From NCBI GenBank assembly GCA_002435755.1, contig DIYH01000035.1, positions 401,118 through 465,117 of the forward strand: DNA of 64,000 nucleotides, given 5' to 3'. Under the pieces are notes generated by a model. It did no database searches. It was not told where the DNA came from and was given only the letters and a program-made list of their open reading frames with translations. The position numbers and the translations under genes are program-made. Position 1 is the first letter of the stretch, and each line of letters starts with the position of its first letter. Of this stretch, positions 37,720 through 46,589 are shown piece by piece. Source of the DNA: Flammeovirgaceae bacterium UBA6059 (GTDB taxonomy: Bacteria > Bacteroidota > Bacteroidia > Cytophagales > Cyclobacteriaceae).

Positions 37720-38832
37720 ATGCCAACAAGATTGATCTCATATCTTTTGTTATTTGTCTGGGCTTGCCAACCTGCTCAAAGGGAGAATCCAACCTCCAAC
37801 GTAGAGGGACGAGAGATCACAGTAAAGTATGCTAAGGGCTTCAATATCATTGATTACAAGGACTATGTTGAAGTAACGATCTACCGACCTTATCCGGGAG
37901 CTACAGAGCCCCTGATCTATCGGTTATCACGAATCCCGACTGCCACAGGTGCTATCGACATTCCGATAGATAGACTTGTATGTACTTCTACGACCCATCT
38001 ACCAGCGCTTACTATGCTCGATGTAGCCACATCATTAGTCGGTTTCCCTGGTACGGATTACATCTCAGACAGCATCCAATGGCAGAGAGCCATGTCAGGA
38101 GATCTGCTAGAGCTAGGCACTACCAGCCAGCTCGATATCGAACAACTGGTAGCCCTGGAGCCGGATCTCGTAATGGCCTTTAGCATGGGAAGCGAAACGA
38201 AGCAGCTAGATAAACTCAACGAGCTTGGGGTCGAAGTACTTTACAACGGAGACTATCTGGAAGAGTCCATCTTAGGAAGAGCCGAGTGGGTCAAAGTTAT
38301 AGGAGCATTGTACGATCAGTTAGATGATGCTGATTCCATTTTCAATGAAATCGAGAAGAAATACTTCGACCTAAAAGATAAGGTCACTAATATAACCTCG
38401 CCACCGTCCGTACTGAATGGGCTTATGTACGGAGATGCATGGTTCATGCCAGGAGGACAAAACTGGGGTGCCCAGGTGGTACAAGAAGCCGGAGGTGAAT
38501 ATCTATGGGCAGAAGACTCTTCAAGTGGATGGATTGAGGTGAGCTTCGAGAGTGTCATTGACAAAGCCCAAAATGCTGATTTTTGGATTGGTATAGCCCA
38601 CTTGGAATCACTGGATGCATTGTCAGGAGCTGACAAGCGATATGAGCAGTTCGCACCTTTCAGTACCGGCAATGTATTTAGCTATGGAGTGAAAAGAGGT
38701 CCTGGGGGAGGTATTACCTATCTTGAATTGGGCTATGCCCGGCCGGATATTGTACTCGCTGACATGATCAAGATCATCCACCCTGATTTGCTTCCTGATC
38801 ATGAGTTGTATTTTTACGGGCAACTCAAGTAG
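37720..38832 (+). CDS. btuF: ABC transporter substrate-binding lipoprotein (BtuF-like)
   Basis: 370 residues with a lipoprotein signal (LLLFVWAC, Cys at about 16). The body is the helical-backbone metal-receptor fold (TroA/FepB/BtuF type), with the pair of lobes seen as IDRLVCTSTTHLPALTMLDVAT and EPDLVMAFSMGSETKQLDKLNELGVEVL. The same fold binds B12, haem or iron siderophores. B12 is inferred from the riboswitch-btuB neighbours. First gene of btuFCD, one base before btuC. Confidence 0.78.
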   Translation: MPTRLISYLLLFVWACQPAQRENPTSNVEGREITVKYAKGFNIIDYKDYVEVTIYRPYPGATEPLIYRLSRIPTATGAIDIPIDRLVCTSTTHLPALTMLDVATSLVGFPGTDYISDSIQWQRAMSGDLLELGTTSQLDIEQLVALEPDLVMAFSMGSETKQLDKLNELGVEVLYNGDYLEESILGRAEWVKVIGALYDQLDDADSIFNEIEKKYFDLKDKVTNITSPPSVLNGLMYGDAWFMPGGQNWGAQVVQEAGGEYLWAEDSSSGWIEVSFESVIDKAQNADFWIGIAHLESLDALSGADKRYEQFAPFSTGNVFSYGVKRGPGGGITYLELGYARPDIVLADMIKIIHPDLLPDHELYFYGQLK

Positions 38833-38833
38833 C

Positions 38834-39868
38834 ATGCCTATTGAAACAGCCACTCAAAAAAAGGTTTGGAACAGGAACCTGGTCCTGCTACTCATGGTGA
38901 CGGTAGTATGCTTCATGCTCGACTTGTCCATGGGGTCTGTCAGGATTCCCTTATCAGCTATCTGGACTGATTTGATGGGAGGGGAAATCAAATCGTCCTG
39001 GCATCAGATACTACTCAACTTCAGGTTGCCAAAGGCGGTTACGGCAATGCTCGTAGGCATGGGGTTAGGTACCACTGGCCTACTTATGCAGACTTTTTTC
39101 CGAAACCCCCTTGCCGGTCCCTTTGTGTTGGGAATCAGTTCTGGAGCGAGCCTGGGAGTAGCCGTTTTGATCATGGTCGGCGTATCCCTTGGGTTCACTC
39201 AGTCAGCAGGTGCTACAGCACTGGCAGCAGCTACAGGAGCGTCGACGGTGATGATACTGGTAATGATTACTGCCATGCGATTGAGGGATAATATGTCACT
39301 CTTAATTGTCGGGCTCATGTTCGGAAGTGTCACAGGCGCGATCGTTAGCGTTCTGCAATTTTTCAGCCAGGCCGAATCCATCCAATCCTATCTCGCCTGG
39401 ACCTTTGGAAGTCTTGGTACCGTCACATGGGACAAAATGTGGATCTTTCTACCTGTGGTGAGTCTCGGTCTTGTCACCTCAATATTGTTGTTGAAACCGC
39501 TCAACCTCCTACTCCTGGGTGAAAACTATGCGGTGAGTATGGGTATCAACCTGCAGCGCACCAGAGTGCTCATCATAATCGTTGCGAGTTCGCTAGCCGG
39601 CTCGATTACAGCATTTTGTGGACCCATTGCATTTATAGGAGTAGCATTGCCCCACCTTACCAGAATGATCTTCAACACAGCAGACCACCGCTATCTGTTT
39701 CCATTGCTGCTGCTGCTGGGCGCTACAGTCATGCTGTGTTGTGACATTATCGCCCAGCTTCCCGGTAGTGAGCACACACTTCCTATCAACGCAGTAACAG
39801 CCATACTGGGGGCGCCAGTGGTCATTTGGGTTATAGTGAGCAGAGGAAACCTTAAGCGATTTTTCTGA
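38834..39868 (+). CDS. btuC: ABC transporter permease, FecCD/BtuC family
   Basis: About 344 residues with roughly ten membrane segments and the FecCD signatures LPKAVTAMLVGMGLGTTGLLMQTFFRNPLAGPFVLGISSGA. The upstream ATG at 38801 lies inside btuF. I choose the ATG at 38834, one base after the btuF stop. The stop shares a base with the btuD ATG (TGATG). It should form the inner-membrane channel for BtuF's ligand. Confidence 0.85.
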   Translation: MPIETATQKKVWNRNLVLLLMVTVVCFMLDLSMGSVRIPLSAIWTDLMGGEIKSSWHQILLNFRLPKAVTAMLVGMGLGTTGLLMQTFFRNPLAGPFVLGISSGASLGVAVLIMVGVSLGFTQSAGATALAAATGASTVMILVMITAMRLRDNMSLLIVGLMFGSVTGAIVSVLQFFSQAESIQSYLAWTFGSLGTVTWDKMWIFLPVVSLGLVTSILLLKPLNLLLLGENYAVSMGINLQRTRVLIIIVASSLAGSITAFCGPIAFIGVALPHLTRMIFNTADHRYLFPLLLLLGATVMLCCDIIAQLPGSEHTLPINAVTAILGAPVVIWVIVSRGNLKRFF

Positions 39869-40857
39869 TGCGTGAAGTTGTCTTACATACCGATAACCTG
39901 AGTGTAGGCTACCGCACTAAAAAAGAAACCAAAACATTGATGCCTGAGATCAATGTCGAGCTCAGTAAGGGCCAACTTGTATGTCTCCTAGGGCAAAATG
40001 GGGTTGGTAAATCAAGCCTATTAAGAACACTTCTCAACCTACAGCCTTCGCTATCCGGTGGTGTTTACCTATTGGGTAAGCCGCTCCATCAATATAGTAA
40101 CCTGGAAATTGCCAAGCACGTGAGTTTAGTCCTGACTGACCCTATACAGACTGGCAGTCTCACCGTCAGAGATCTTATTGCATTGGGTAGATCACCCTAT
40201 ACCGCCTGGACTGGCCAGATGTCTAAAGCGGATTGGGAACAAGTCCAGTGGGCAATAGACCAAACCCGCCTCAACTATATCGAGCAAAAGAGACTGTACG
40301 AGTTGAGTGATGGACAACTGCAAAAAGCTTTGATCGCAAGAGCTATAGCCCAGGAAGGTGAACTTGTGATACTGGATGAACCTACCGCCCACCTGGATAT
40401 GAACAATCGGGTGGAGATCATGCGCCTGCTTAAGGAGTTGACCAAGACCACAGGTCGGGCAATACTCGTAGCAACACATGAACTGCAGCTGACCTTACAG
40501 CTAGCGGACCAGTTATGGCTGACCAATTTCAATAGGCCATTAGTTGCTGGTACACCTGAAGATATGGCACTTGAGGGTAAGCTAGAAGAAACATACTATC
40601 ATGAGGGTTTTGAGTTTGACATTAAGACTGGAAGGGCCGCTATTCCGGTAGCCGAGAACAAGACCGTCCGACTGGATGGAGAAGACAATTGGTACTTCTG
40701 GACGAAAAACGCGCTCCGACGCATTGGTTACGCGATTGACGATAAAGCTGATATTTCTATCACTCAAAAAGGCGAACTACAGTGGGTCCTCAATAAAGGT
40801 GCTGATGAGGTAATCACCAAGTCTATAGAAGAGTTGTTAGGGTATCTTGAGGCTTAA
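39868..40857 (+). CDS. btuD: ABC transporter ATP-binding protein (BtuD-like)
   Basis: 329 residues: Walker A GQNGVGKSS (about 46-54), signature LSDGQLQKA, Walker B LVILDEPTAHLD and the H-loop His in ATHELQ. The ATPase core ends near residue 250. The last 80 residues (YWFW-rich, GYAIDDKAD) form an extra C-terminal domain that E. coli BtuD lacks. Coupled to btuC by a one-base overlap. Confidence 0.83.
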   Translation: MREVVLHTDNLSVGYRTKKETKTLMPEINVELSKGQLVCLLGQNGVGKSSLLRTLLNLQPSLSGGVYLLGKPLHQYSNLEIAKHVSLVLTDPIQTGSLTVRDLIALGRSPYTAWTGQMSKADWEQVQWAIDQTRLNYIEQKRLYELSDGQLQKALIARAIAQEGELVILDEPTAHLDMNNRVEIMRLLKELTKTTGRAILVATHELQLTLQLADQLWLTNFNRPLVAGTPEDMALEGKLEETYYHEGFEFDIKTGRAAIPVAENKTVRLDGEDNWYFWTKNALRRIGYAIDDKADISITQKGELQWVLNKGADEVITKSIEELLGYLEA

Positions 40858-41111
40858 AAAAGTTGCCCCCATCCAAAAGAATGAGGGCCGAGAATAAAGT
40901 AAACCTAACCTAAAACCCAACAATCATCAGTAACCCTATCCTCGTATAGCTGCTAACGTTTTGTATATATGAATGTTTAGCAAAGGCCAATATGCCATTG
41001 CAAAAGTCACTTGGATTACATCGTCAGATTGCCGACCTTTTGACAGATGATGACACCATCTTCATTTTTTATACGTGTTATCCAACAGCTTTTCAAACTA
41101 AACCAACCTCA

Positions 41112-42446
41112 ATGGACCATATCGTTATCATTGGAAACGGTATCTCAGGAATTACGGCGGCTCGGAGTATCCGAAAAAGAAGTGATCACAAGATCACGGT
41201 CATCTCGGGAGAAACAGACCATTTCTTTTCTCGTACTGCCCTGATGTACATCTACATGGGTCACATGACCTATGAACACACCAAGCCCTACGAAGACTTT
41301 TTCTGGGCTAAGAACAGGATAGAACTCAAGCGGGCGTGGGTATCAGGCATTGATTTTGATAAAAAGCAGCTTCAGTTTGATGAAGGAGAACCTCCAATGA
41401 CCTATGACAAATTGGTCCTGGCACTAGGTTCAAAGTCCAACAAATTTGGATGGCCTGGTCAAGATCTCAAAGGCGTACAGGGGATGTACAGCTATCAAAA
41501 TCTTGAGTACATAGAAGAGTATACTACGGATATATCAAGAGGTGTTATCGTAGGTGGTGGACTCATAGGTATAGAGCTGGCAGAAATGCTACACTCAAGA
41601 GGTATTCCTACCACATTCCTGGTAAGAGAATCAAGCTTCTGGAATGTTGTGCTGCCTGCTGAAGAGTCGGCTATGATCAATCGTGAAATAGAAAACAATC
41701 ATGTCGATCTGCGCCTGAGCACGGAACTGAAGGAAATAGTAAGCGATGAGAATGGACGTGTCAAGGCAGTAATCACAGGAGATGGTGAGACTATTGAGTG
41801 TCAGTTTGTTGGCTTGACGGCTGGTGTATCTCCTAACGTTGCTTTTGTCAAAGACACAGCACTTGAAACTAATCGAGGCATCCTTGTAGATGAGGCATTG
41901 GCTACCAATATACCAGATGTCTATGCCGTCGGTGATTGTGCGGAGTTTCGGTTGCCCAACGGTCAAAGGCGACCCATCGAACAGGTATGGTATACGGGTC
42001 GCATGATGGGAGAGACAGTAGCAAGAACGCTAACAGGAGAACGAACAGCCTACCGCCCTGGTATATGGTTCAATAGTGCTAAGTTCTTTGATATTGAATA
42101 CCAAACCTACGGTTGGGTCTGGGCTAAAGATCGGGAAAATGAGCAGAGTTTCTACTGGGAAGAACCTCAGTTGGGCAATCGCAGCTTACGTATCGTCTAT
42201 GATAAGGACTCAAAAAAAGTACTAGGTTGTAATGCTTTCGGTCTGCGCATGCGACATGAGGTCTGGGACAAATGGATTGGGGAAGGCACTCAACTTCAAA
42301 CGGTAGTGCAAGACCTGGAAAAAGCTCACTTTGACCCGGAATTCTTCAAGCGCTACGAGCAAGATATACAGCTCCAGTATAATACTGAATTCCCCTCTGC
42401 ACAAATCACCCCAAGAAAGAAATCGTTACTCGAAAAAATATTCTAG
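41112..42446 (+). CDS. FAD-dependent pyridine-nucleotide oxidoreductase
   Basis: About 444 residues from the ATG at 41112. An ATG at 40992 adds 40 poorly conserved residues before the Rossmann motif IIGNGISGITAA. A second nucleotide motif GVIVGGGLIGIELAEML and the FAD-end motif VYAVGDCAEF are present. It is related to NoxA/NirB-type and rubredoxin-reductase-like flavoproteins but has no obvious disulfide or Fe-S site. It abuts the next gene exactly (TAG then ATG), which encodes a membrane Fe-S protein, so they probably form one electron-transfer unit. Substrate unknown. Confidence 0.83.
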   Translation: MDHIVIIGNGISGITAARSIRKRSDHKITVISGETDHFFSRTALMYIYMGHMTYEHTKPYEDFFWAKNRIELKRAWVSGIDFDKKQLQFDEGEPPMTYDKLVLALGSKSNKFGWPGQDLKGVQGMYSYQNLEYIEEYTTDISRGVIVGGGLIGIELAEMLHSRGIPTTFLVRESSFWNVVLPAEESAMINREIENNHVDLRLSTELKEIVSDENGRVKAVITGDGETIECQFVGLTAGVSPNVAFVKDTALETNRGILVDEALATNIPDVYAVGDCAEFRLPNGQRRPIEQVWYTGRMMGETVARTLTGERTAYRPGIWFNSAKFFDIEYQTYGWVWAKDRENEQSFYWEEPQLGNRSLRIVYDKDSKKVLGCNAFGLRMRHEVWDKWIGEGTQLQTVVQDLEKAHFDPEFFKRYEQDIQLQYNTEFPSAQITPRKKSLLEKIF

Positions 42447-44240
42447 ATGAAAATCATACAACAGTCCGGCCTGATTATTTTCCTGATCGGCTTTGGATTA
42501 TTCTTATTCAGCTTTTTCCTGCCTTCCTATCAAGTAACTCATTCTATAGTCGAAGGTCAAATTGACGATAACAAGCAAGCTACATTCTTAGAATTTGCTG
42601 ATGATATGATCGGCAAGAGCTATTCTAACAATATAGAGCTGGTTAGTGAATTGGGCACAACTTTCGATAACATCAATGAAGCCCAGGTCAAAAAGTACGG
42701 CCTCTCTGCAGCAGATGTTGAGGCAATACACCGCGCCAATCGGGCAGAGGAAGCCTTTACACTTGCTTCTTTAGACCAGGTTTTCAATTCTGTCAAGCCC
42801 GAAGATGAATTCAAGAAAAAAGCATTCGCCGACTATGGTGGATGGATGGATGGCCGGAACTACTCTTCCGAAGATGAGCTAAAAAACCATATCGCGAACG
42901 TGGCTGACAATATTCGCAAGTATGGTATTGTCAATCAGTTTGGTTTTGATAAGTACAAGATTAAAGACCTGAAGTACTCCATAGTAAAAGCCGCAAGCAA
43001 TGGCTCCATCAATGATAGAGCTGGTCTATGGATCTTCCTCACTTATGGACTGACCATCATTGGAGCGGTCATGTATCTCTTACCCAAGCGGACCCTAGAC
43101 GGCAATCCGGGCATCAAAAACAATGGTATTTTCCACAGCGCCATGAAAAATCGTGGTTGGCTAGGAATTCTTACCGGCACATTTCTTATCGTCTTTTACA
43201 TACTGCTATACTTCTACCCTGAGTATATGACGGCCTGGATCAGTACAGTGGATCCTGTCAGTCAGTTTCTCAAAGGCTCAGATGCAGGCCGGTTCTTCCT
43301 TTATGGTTTCATTTACACTCTCTGCATTCTGGTGATGGGGGTACGTATGATGATCAAGTACCGTCATAGCAAGTATCAGATTGTGCGTACAATCAGTGTC
43401 ATGTTCTTTCAAACTGCATTTGCTTTCCTCCTACCAGAAATATTGCTTCGTCTGAACCAACCCTATTTTGATTTTAAGAACATTTGGCCGTTAGACTATG
43501 ACTTCTTCTTTGATAATGAGCTGAGTACATTAATTGCAAATGGTGGCTTGGGCATATTTATGCTTGGTTGGGGTATTGGCCTGATTATCATTGGGGTACC
43601 AGTATTTGTCTACTTCTTTGGAAAGCGCTGGTACTGTAGCTGGGTATGCGGCTGTGGTGGATTGGCGGAAACATTAGGTGATCCCTATCGACAGCTTTCT
43701 GATAAGAGTCTCAAGGCATGGAAGGTCGAGAGGTGGACCATCCATGGAGTGCTCGTATTCGCAGTGGTCATGACCATAGGTGTTCTATATACCTACTGGA
43801 CAGGATCGAGTCAACTGTTTGGAATAGTCGATACCTATCAAATGAGGTCGGTCTATGGGGCATGGATAGGTGCCGGGTTTGCTGGAGTAGTGGGTACGGG
43901 TTTTTACCCTCTCATGGGCAATAGAGTTTGGTGCCGCTTCGGCTGTCCTTTGGCGGCTTACCTTGGACTTATCCAGCGGTTCAAATCACGGTTTAGGATA
44001 ACAACAAATGGAGGTCAATGCATCTCTTGTGGCAACTGCTCCACATACTGTGAAATGGGCATTGATGTACGTTGGTATGCCCAAAGAGGGCAGAATATCG
44101 TTCGTAGCTCTTGCGTTGGTTGTGGAGTATGTTCATCAGTTTGCCCAAGGGGCGTCCTCAATCTTGAGAACCGTGACGAAGACGGCCGATTCAATCAGCC
44201 TATCCTGATCGGTAATGACAGTTTCAAAGTTGAGGCTTAA
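42447..44240 (+). CDS. Membrane-bound 4Fe-4S protein (NosR/NapH-like)
   Basis: 597 residues. One N-terminal membrane segment (about 8-28), a periplasmic domain (about 35-185), then several membrane segments. Two Fer4_5-type motifs appear on the cytoplasmic loops: WYCSWVCGCGG and VWCRFGCPL. The C-terminus has two 4Fe-4S sets, CISCGNCSTYC and CVGCGVCSSVCP. This is the layout of NosR, NapH and CcoG electron carriers, but the periplasmic domain and CGCGG spelling are unusual. Directly follows the flavoprotein gene. No NosZ or NapA gene is near. Confidence 0.82.
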   Translation: MKIIQQSGLIIFLIGFGLFLFSFFLPSYQVTHSIVEGQIDDNKQATFLEFADDMIGKSYSNNIELVSELGTTFDNINEAQVKKYGLSAADVEAIHRANRAEEAFTLASLDQVFNSVKPEDEFKKKAFADYGGWMDGRNYSSEDELKNHIANVADNIRKYGIVNQFGFDKYKIKDLKYSIVKAASNGSINDRAGLWIFLTYGLTIIGAVMYLLPKRTLDGNPGIKNNGIFHSAMKNRGWLGILTGTFLIVFYILLYFYPEYMTAWISTVDPVSQFLKGSDAGRFFLYGFIYTLCILVMGVRMMIKYRHSKYQIVRTISVMFFQTAFAFLLPEILLRLNQPYFDFKNIWPLDYDFFFDNELSTLIANGGLGIFMLGWGIGLIIIGVPVFVYFFGKRWYCSWVCGCGGLAETLGDPYRQLSDKSLKAWKVERWTIHGVLVFAVVMTIGVLYTYWTGSSQLFGIVDTYQMRSVYGAWIGAGFAGVVGTGFYPLMGNRVWCRFGCPLAAYLGLIQRFKSRFRITTNGGQCISCGNCSTYCEMGIDVRWYAQRGQNIVRSSCVGCGVCSSVCPRGVLNLENRDEDGRFNQPILIGNDSFKVEA

Positions 44241-44275
44241 AATCAACCACCATCTATCAATATTTCTTAATCAAA

Positions 44276-44372
44276 GTGTCTCTCGACTGAGTTAACTCCA
44301 GCATCGACGTTTCTGAATCCGGTAATTGATACTGTCAAATGATTAACCCTAGTTGTGTCAACCGAGAGACAC
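44276..44372. repeat. Inverted repeat ahead of the glycan cluster
   Basis: GTGTCTCTCG (44276-44285) and its exact complement CGAGAGACAC (44363-44372) are 77 bases apart in the 193-bp gap between the Fe-S gene and the GT2 gene. GAGTTAACTC (44289-44298) is an additional palindrome. No -7 element of the TAnnTTTG type is clear (TACCTTTA touches the ATG). They may be regulator sites. Confidence 0.4.
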
Positions 44373-44433
44373 ATTTGGTCGATGAAAGCGTTATTTTTGC
44401 CGGCTGATATCACCCTTCCGTATCTACCTTTAC

Positions 44434-45123
44434 ATGTCCAAAAAAATCAAAGTCATTATTCCTGCCTTCAATGAGCAAAATGCTGTAGGCCAGGTCATCG
44501 ATGAACTTCCTATGGACATTATCGATGAAGTCATAGTAGTGGACAATGGCTCCACGGACAACACACAGGAGATTGCTCGCTCTAAAGGTGCGACCGCACT
44601 GTTTCAACCGAAAAGGGGTTATGGATGGGCTTGTCTCAAGGGTATCGATTATATCTCCAATCAATTGAAGAAACCCGATATAGTGGTTTTCTTGGATGGA
44701 GACAGGTCGGATTATCCCGAGGAGATGCGAAAGCTCGTACGACCTATCATGGAAAATAATGCCGACTTTGTAGTAGGCTCCCGTGCTTTGGGTCACAAAG
44801 AGAAGGGATCAATGACCCCTCAGCAACTCTTTGGCAATTGGCTGGCAACTACACTTATACAGCTATTTCACAATACCACCTATACTGACCTTGGTCCGTT
44901 TAGGGCGATCAGATATAAAAGTCTCATGCGCATAGGTATGACTGACAAGACCTACGGCTGGACAGTAGAAATGCAGATCAAAGCTGCCAAACAGAAGCTG
45001 AGAATAGAGGAAATAGCCGTAAATTATCGGCGTAGAATCGGCGTATCTAAAGTCTCCGGCACGGTCAAAGGTACGATCATGGCTGGGTACAAAATCATTT
45101 GGACGATCTTTAAGTATTTATGA
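44434..45123 (+). CDS. GT2 glycosyltransferase, dolichol-phosphate-mannose-synthase-like
   Basis: 229 residues, a cytosolic GT-A domain with VVDNGSTDNT (DxD-like early motif near 38-47) and VFLDGDRSDYPEE carrying the metal-binding acidic motif. Length and absence of transmembrane segments match the soluble DPM1 type, which makes polyprenyl-phosphate hexose on the cytosolic side. It overlaps the next gene by ATGA. The likely role is to charge a lipid carrier for the two membrane transferases downstream. Confidence 0.8.
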   Translation: MSKKIKVIIPAFNEQNAVGQVIDELPMDIIDEVIVVDNGSTDNTQEIARSKGATALFQPKRGYGWACLKGIDYISNQLKKPDIVVFLDGDRSDYPEEMRKLVRPIMENNADFVVGSRALGHKEKGSMTPQQLFGNWLATTLIQLFHNTTYTDLGPFRAIRYKSLMRIGMTDKTYGWTVEMQIKAAKQKLRIEEIAVNYRRRIGVSKVSGTVKGTIMAGYKIIWTIFKYL

Positions 45124-46589
45124 TAGAGTGGATCATTATCGGTAGCTATGTACTCTCCATGACTGTGATTTTGATTCTCAGCCTCGGTCAACTACACCTA
45201 ACCTGGCACTACCGTAAAAACAAAAAAGTAAACAAGACCACACCTAGCATCACAGCGTATCCGAGTGTGACAGTACAGTTACCAGTGTTTAATGAGCTCT
45301 ATGTCATTGAGCGACTCATTGACAAGGTGGCCGAATTGGACTATCCAAAAAGTCAATTGGAGGTCCAGGTGCTGGATGACTCGACTGATGAAACCACGCA
45401 GATCATTGCTGATAAGGTGAGCTACTACCAAAGTCAGGGTTTTCGTATCGAGCATATTCGAAGACGGGAAAGGAGAGGTTTCAAGGCAGGCGCGTTACAA
45501 TATGGGCTAGAGAGCACCAGTAGTGAATACCTGGCGATATTTGATGCTGATTTCCTACCGGAAAAAGACTTTCTCAAAAAGACCATACCTCATTTTCAAG
45601 ACGATGCAATAGGCATGGTCCAAACCCGATGGGGACATCTCAACAAAGACTATAGCGTGTTAACCCGACTCCAGGCTTTCGGGCTTGATGGGCATTTCAC
45701 AGTTGAGCAAAGTGGTCGTAACAAAGCTGGGAGCTTCATCAACTTCAATGGTACCGCCGGAGTATGGCGTAAAAACTGTATTCAGGAAGCTGGAGGCTGG
45801 TCAGCAGATACGCTTACTGAAGACCTTGATCTAAGCTATCGCGCTCAACTCAAAGGTTGGAAGTTTGAGTACCTGGAAGATATTGTGTCACCTGCCGAAC
45901 TACCCGTGATCATGCCCGCAATCAAGTCACAGCAGTATCGCTGGAATAAAGGGGCTGCTGAGACCGCTAAAAAGAATGTCGGTCGCATCTGGAAAGCACC
46001 GATTGGTAAACGTCAAAAGACCCATGCATTGTTGCACTTGCTCAACAACACAGGGTTCATCTTTATTTTGATAGCAGCTCTGCTAAGTGTGCCTATGCTG
46101 GTGATCAAGGAAGCTAACCCGGCGTTGAGTCTGGTGTTTCATGCTGGCAGTATATTCATTATAGGATTCATGGCCATTGCTTACTTCTATTGGCATGCTA
46201 CTAAAAAAATCCAACCCGACAGGACTTTCCGTCATTGGTTAGTCCGGTTTCCTATGTTTTTGACATTCTCGATGGGGCTGGCATTCCATAATGCAATTGC
46301 TGTGACTGAGGGCTATCTCGGTATCAAAACCCCATTCATTCGAACACCTAAGTTCAACATTAGCGGTAGTAAAGGTTCCTGGTCGGGCAATAAGTACATC
46401 AAGGCAAGCCTCAACGTTCAGACACTCATTGAAGGCCTGATCAGTGTCTATTTTATCTACGGCTTCTACAAGGGGATTTCACTTGGGGATTACGGTCTAA
46501 TATTCTTCCATCTCATGCTGGCCATCGGCTTTGGTGGCATTTTCTTCTTCAGCATCCAATCAGCGACACATCGTGCTGCGACGGCATAA
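45120..46589 (+). CDS. GT2 glycosyltransferase, cellulose-synthase/CslA-like
   Basis: 489 residues: N-terminal membrane segment (1-25), GT-A domain with VLDDSTDET, FDADFLPEKD and the TEDLDLSYR and QQYRWNKG motifs of processive family 2 enzymes, then three to four C-terminal membrane segments. It resembles the glucomannan/CslA branch. Such enzymes polymerise a beta-glycan or transfer single sugars across the membrane. No BcsB or other cellulose partner is nearby. Confidence 0.82.
   Translation: MIEWIIIGSYVLSMTVILILSLGQLHLTWHYRKNKKVNKTTPSITAYPSVTVQLPVFNELYVIERLIDKVAELDYPKSQLEVQVLDDSTDETTQIIADKVSYYQSQGFRIEHIRRRERRGFKAGALQYGLESTSSEYLAIFDADFLPEKDFLKKTIPHFQDDAIGMVQTRWGHLNKDYSVLTRLQAFGLDGHFTVEQSGRNKAGSFINFNGTAGVWRKNCIQEAGGWSADTLTEDLDLSYRAQLKGWKFEYLEDIVSPAELPVIMPAIKSQQYRWNKGAAETAKKNVGRIWKAPIGKRQKTHALLHLLNNTGFIFILIAALLSVPMLVIKEANPALSLVFHAGSIFIIGFMAIAYFYWHATKKIQPDRTFRHWLVRFPMFLTFSMGLAFHNAIAVTEGYLGIKTPFIRTPKFNISGSKGSWSGNKYIKASLNVQTLIEGLISVYFIYGFYKGISLGDYGLIFFHLMLAIGFGGIFFFSIQSATHRAATA

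Noticed and set aside
40861..40885. Hairpin GCCCCCAT...ATGAGGGC after btuD
   Set aside because: One mismatch and no T-run; too weak to call a terminator.
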